Shown here: in pieces, positions 61,191-64,000 of the stretch
How positions within the stretch are numbered: position 1 is the first letter of the stretch
Layout of the letters: every line of letters starts with the position of its first letter
DNA from: Mytilisepta virgata
Taxonomy: Eukaryota; Mollusca; Bivalvia; Mytilida; Mytilidae
Assembly: GCA_028015205.1 (NCBI GenBank)
Contig: CM051518.1
Coordinates: 52,128,372 to 52,192,371 of the forward strand
DNA: 64,000 bases
Direction of reading: 5' to 3'
Program-made: the position numbers and the translations under genes
The notes under the pieces: generated by a model
What the model saw: only the letters and a program-made list of their open reading frames with translations
The model's database searches: none
What the model was told of the DNA's origin: nothing

Positions 61191-62540
61191 TTCTTTTTCC
61201 GTCAAACTTTAAAGACATTTCCCCAAAAAAGTATGCGACATGTTGAAATAATATTAGGTATCAAGTATCAGTTGACCGAAAGCCATCTTGTGGTTTGGGC
61301 ACTATACCGTAACATTTCCTTTATAGCGGTTATCTCCCCTAACTCCGAAAACCTTGTTATCGCTTTTCCTCAAAAATTCTGCCAAACTTAACATTTCCAA
61401 AAAATGTATGCAACATGTTGAAATAATATTAGGTACCAATTTTTTTTGGTCTATTTTATTGATTTCCCAAGAGTTACGCCCCTTGCCAAAAATAGAAAAC
61501 TGGAAACGTGAAAAGGAAAGACCTTATCATTTGTGCTAGGCACAAATGACCTTTTAATTCTTTAATGATTTTCATATCATGCTGCACATAATCATCTCAT
61601 CTGAATATTGAAAAATAGTAAATACGAATCATTCTTAAATATTTCTCCCTTAGAAAAAAATAGTATTTTATAAATTAAAAAAACTGTATTTCTTCTATGG
61701 AATTGACTAATTTAAAAATAATAATAAAAAACAAGACTGATGAATATTTTTCGGTTCAATTAAAAATTAGCTTATTGTATAAAATCTTATCTTAACAATG
61801 TTTTGAGTGGGTGTATACGAACCACCTTGTCCGTCTGTCGTACCATCCTTCCGTCAGGCTGTTTAAGTGTCTTGAAAAAGCAACTCCTTCTAAACCTTTC
61901 AACGGATTTTGATAAACTTTTTATGAAGGTTGGGAATAATAAGTATATGTGCATAAAGCAAGATAATTATCGCTGGATGCTTGCAAGAAGAGATAATCCA
62001 ACTTAAGGGTTTTACATGTTTAAAGGTCCCAAATATTGTGAGCCCCAGCCTATAAACTGGAAACACATCAAAATACTGATAGATGCAGTTGAAGACTATG
62101 CCAGAAAACACTTTCGAATTGGATAAGGTCATTAAAGTCATTAATTCTTGCTCGCTTTCGACACCTTAGAACGTCCATGAGCAGGGGTGTTTCCAGGATA
62201 TTTCAAAAAGGGGGGGGGGGGGGCGTATAATAAAACTTTCGGCGAGCGGAGCGAGACGAAAAATTTTTTGGACCTTTTTTTGCTAAAAAACAAATAATTG
62301 TGAAATGCACCAATGTAACGGTTCCCGACTTGGAGCATGTATATTTTATAGTTAAAGTGTCAGGGTTTGATATTTTTTATGCCGAATTCTCTCCATTAAT
62401 TGTCTATGGTATATTAAATTGCCATATTCAATACAGTATAAGCAGATTACGATAGTTTTTTTTAAAGGAGGGGGGCCGCGTACGCCCATTACGCTCTCAC
62501 CTGTACCCGCCCCTGATGAGTTCTAAATCTGACAGCTTTT
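61191..62540. other. No gene; scattered repeat text
   Basis: AATAATATTAGGTA(C/T)CAA is repeated near 61247 and 61425 in array-like text. A G-run at 62211-62223 and GGCGAGCGGAGCGAGACG follow at 62241. Nothing coding. Confidence 0.45.
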
Positions 62541-62593
62541 AACGATCACAAGTTACAAAAACACTGTCCTACCTTCATGACAATTGTGTAATT

Positions 62594-63560
62594 GTTCCAG
62601 CTGACAAAGCTCCAAATAACATAGTTTTTGTCTGCAAAAGACACTACACTGACTGCCTGACTAAGGAGATGGGTATTGACAATACACTTGGCAACCCCAC
62701 TTACACGCACACTACCATACCAAGGTAAGATATTATCAATAATCATATTTCTGTTCTGTCTTCCTTTGGTATTAATGTAAGTAATGACAATACACTTCCA
62801 TTTACTGGATACCCAAACTTCATGAGTTTCCATACAGCAGGCTCTGCCAAATGCATTACTAAACCCCTTTCTAAACTCCTTACTCCTTAGGATGGTCTCA
62901 AAAGCTACTGTGATAAGGCCTACTCACTAGTGTGTGAATCAGACGTGGATTCTAAAATTGTAAGAAATTCTAAATACTTACAGAAATATCTCTTTCTAGT
63001 GACCCTACCTATTGTAATAGCATAAAAACTTGATTTTTCTACACTGTTTACAACCCTCCCACATGACAAATTGAAATATGTTTTTCTTGAGCTAATTCAC
63101 CAATGTTTCTACACTAAACAAGGTTTACAAAGATATGCCTATGTGTTGTTAGGTAAGGAACAGGCTTATTTGGTCACAAAACATACTGCCGTTCTAAAGA
63201 AAGTACTCTGAGACTGTTGTTAACGAATTTCTCATTGACATCTTTCAGTTTGGAGGACATGTTTTTCAGCAAACGATCGGCATCCAAATGGGGAAAAAAC
63301 TGCTGCTTTTGGGCAAGCTGAATGAATCCTAAAGAAAAGAAATTAACCCAGTCCTTCATTTTCAGTTTCCGCTATATAGATGATGTTTTGTCACTTAATA
63401 ATCCTTAGTTTAAAAACCTACATCTCATTTATCCTAGCAAACTTGAAATTAGAGGCCACAGACGCACCCACTTCTGCTTCATATCTAGATCTGTACTTGT
63501 ACATTGATAATGGGCGGTCGAAATATAAGATACAAGTGTCTTTATGTCGTCTAAAAAGGG
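62594..63560 (+). pseudogene. Decayed reverse transcriptase of a retroelement (Penelope-like candidate)
   Basis: Short pieces in shifting + frames read as a retroelement polymerase: VPADKAPNN at 62594, FGGHVFQQTIGIQMG near 63250, FRYIDDVLSLNN at 63367-63402 (YIDD catalytic box), then IYPSKLEI and SASYLDLYL. Stops and frameshifts separate them, so it is dead. The order palm motif B (QxxGIxMG) then YIDD is that of a reverse transcriptase. Assignment to Penelope-like elements is from remembered invertebrate sequences and is tentative. Confidence 0.75.
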
Positions 63561-63599
63561 CTTTTAAAAATGGTTCCGTTACACTTTTATTTTATATAT

Positions 63600-64000
63600 T
63601 GCATGTATATGGAGTGAATACACTTTTCACAGCTGAAACCACTTGATTGACAATGCGCTCACATGTATATGTCAGTGTCAGTATGGTGAAGACCGATGGC
63701 GAGCTCACATAATTCCATGTATTCACTCCATACAGTGATGAAATGAATAGACTGAATATAAACCTGTCTTTGAAGTTTATGTGACAGATATCTAGCCCTG
63801 CCGAGAAAGTGGACATATTAACCACATGCGCGGCAGTAACGAATCAACCGTGAAATGTACACACCATAGGCGGGAGACCTTCGTATGTTAATGCTAACAA
63901 ATGGGAAGTTTACAATCGGAAAATCACGTTTGTTATAATGTTTTAACTCCAATTGAATTAAATATTCTATATGTTGGTCTATGGAAAGGGAACATTTTTT
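63600..64000. other. Window end, small inverted repeat only
   Basis: TATGGAGTGAATACA at 63609 faces TGTATTCACTCCATA at 63719-63733, a 15-bp inverted pair about 95 bp apart. Nothing else recognised. Confidence 0.55.

Noticed and set aside
63609..63733. Inverted pair TATGGAGTGAATACA as a MITE
   Set aside because: Only 15 bp of pairing, no target duplication and no second copy in the window.

Overview
The window is eukaryotic: AT-rich, intron-rich and full of dispersed repeats. It looks like a bivalve mollusc, probably a mytilid-type mussel. That reading rests on repeat families with a Leu-type tRNA-derived SINE, hairpin-ended elements that begin AGCTCACCTG and carry internal ~160-bp tandem monomers, and many short TIR elements. 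The species call is an inference from sequence style, not from a match.

One protein-coding gene is clearly present, on the + strand from 1140 to 33238, with its 5' end outside the window. I chained 22 coding exons, all with GT..AG borders and compatible phases, giving about 823 residues of nearly continuous coiled coil. Exon 8 holds LREKNWKAM and exons 9-10 hold LFP...W...F, which identify a kinectin / ribosome-binding protein 1 (RRBP1, p180) family member. The ER signal-anchor and the basic N-terminal region would lie upstream of base 1. A two-exon unit (exons 11+12) is tandemly duplicated as exons 13+14, exon 20 has a NAGNAG acceptor, and a microexon plus an alternative last exon with its own stop and AATAAA lie at 34791-37877.

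Layout. 1-33 kb: gene, with introns carrying repeats (a hairpin-ended element at 19.1-20.9 kb with a piggyBac-like MITE nested in it, a hAT-like MITE at 13.5 kb, a TIR element at 23.8 kb, SINEs, and a second piggyBac-like MITE in the last intron). 33-38 kb: alternative 3' exons and likely 3' UTR. 38-64 kb: no convincing gene. This part holds tandem arrays (about 160 bp at 42.5 kb, 166 bp at 45.1-47.6 kb with higher-order structure, 54 bp at 50.7-52.76 kb). It also holds a 5.5-kb composite (52.76-58.28 kb) whose ends are inverted repeats backed by clusters of TTAACGCGTTAA-type palindromes. Nested in that composite are a SINE, a 1.9-kb fold-back, a piggyBac-like fragment and a MITE with a 9-bp target duplication. 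A decayed reverse transcriptase lies at 62.5-63.6 kb.

No rRNA, functional tRNA, CRISPR or prokaryotic feature was seen. All repeat-family assignments come from reading ends and target duplications by eye.
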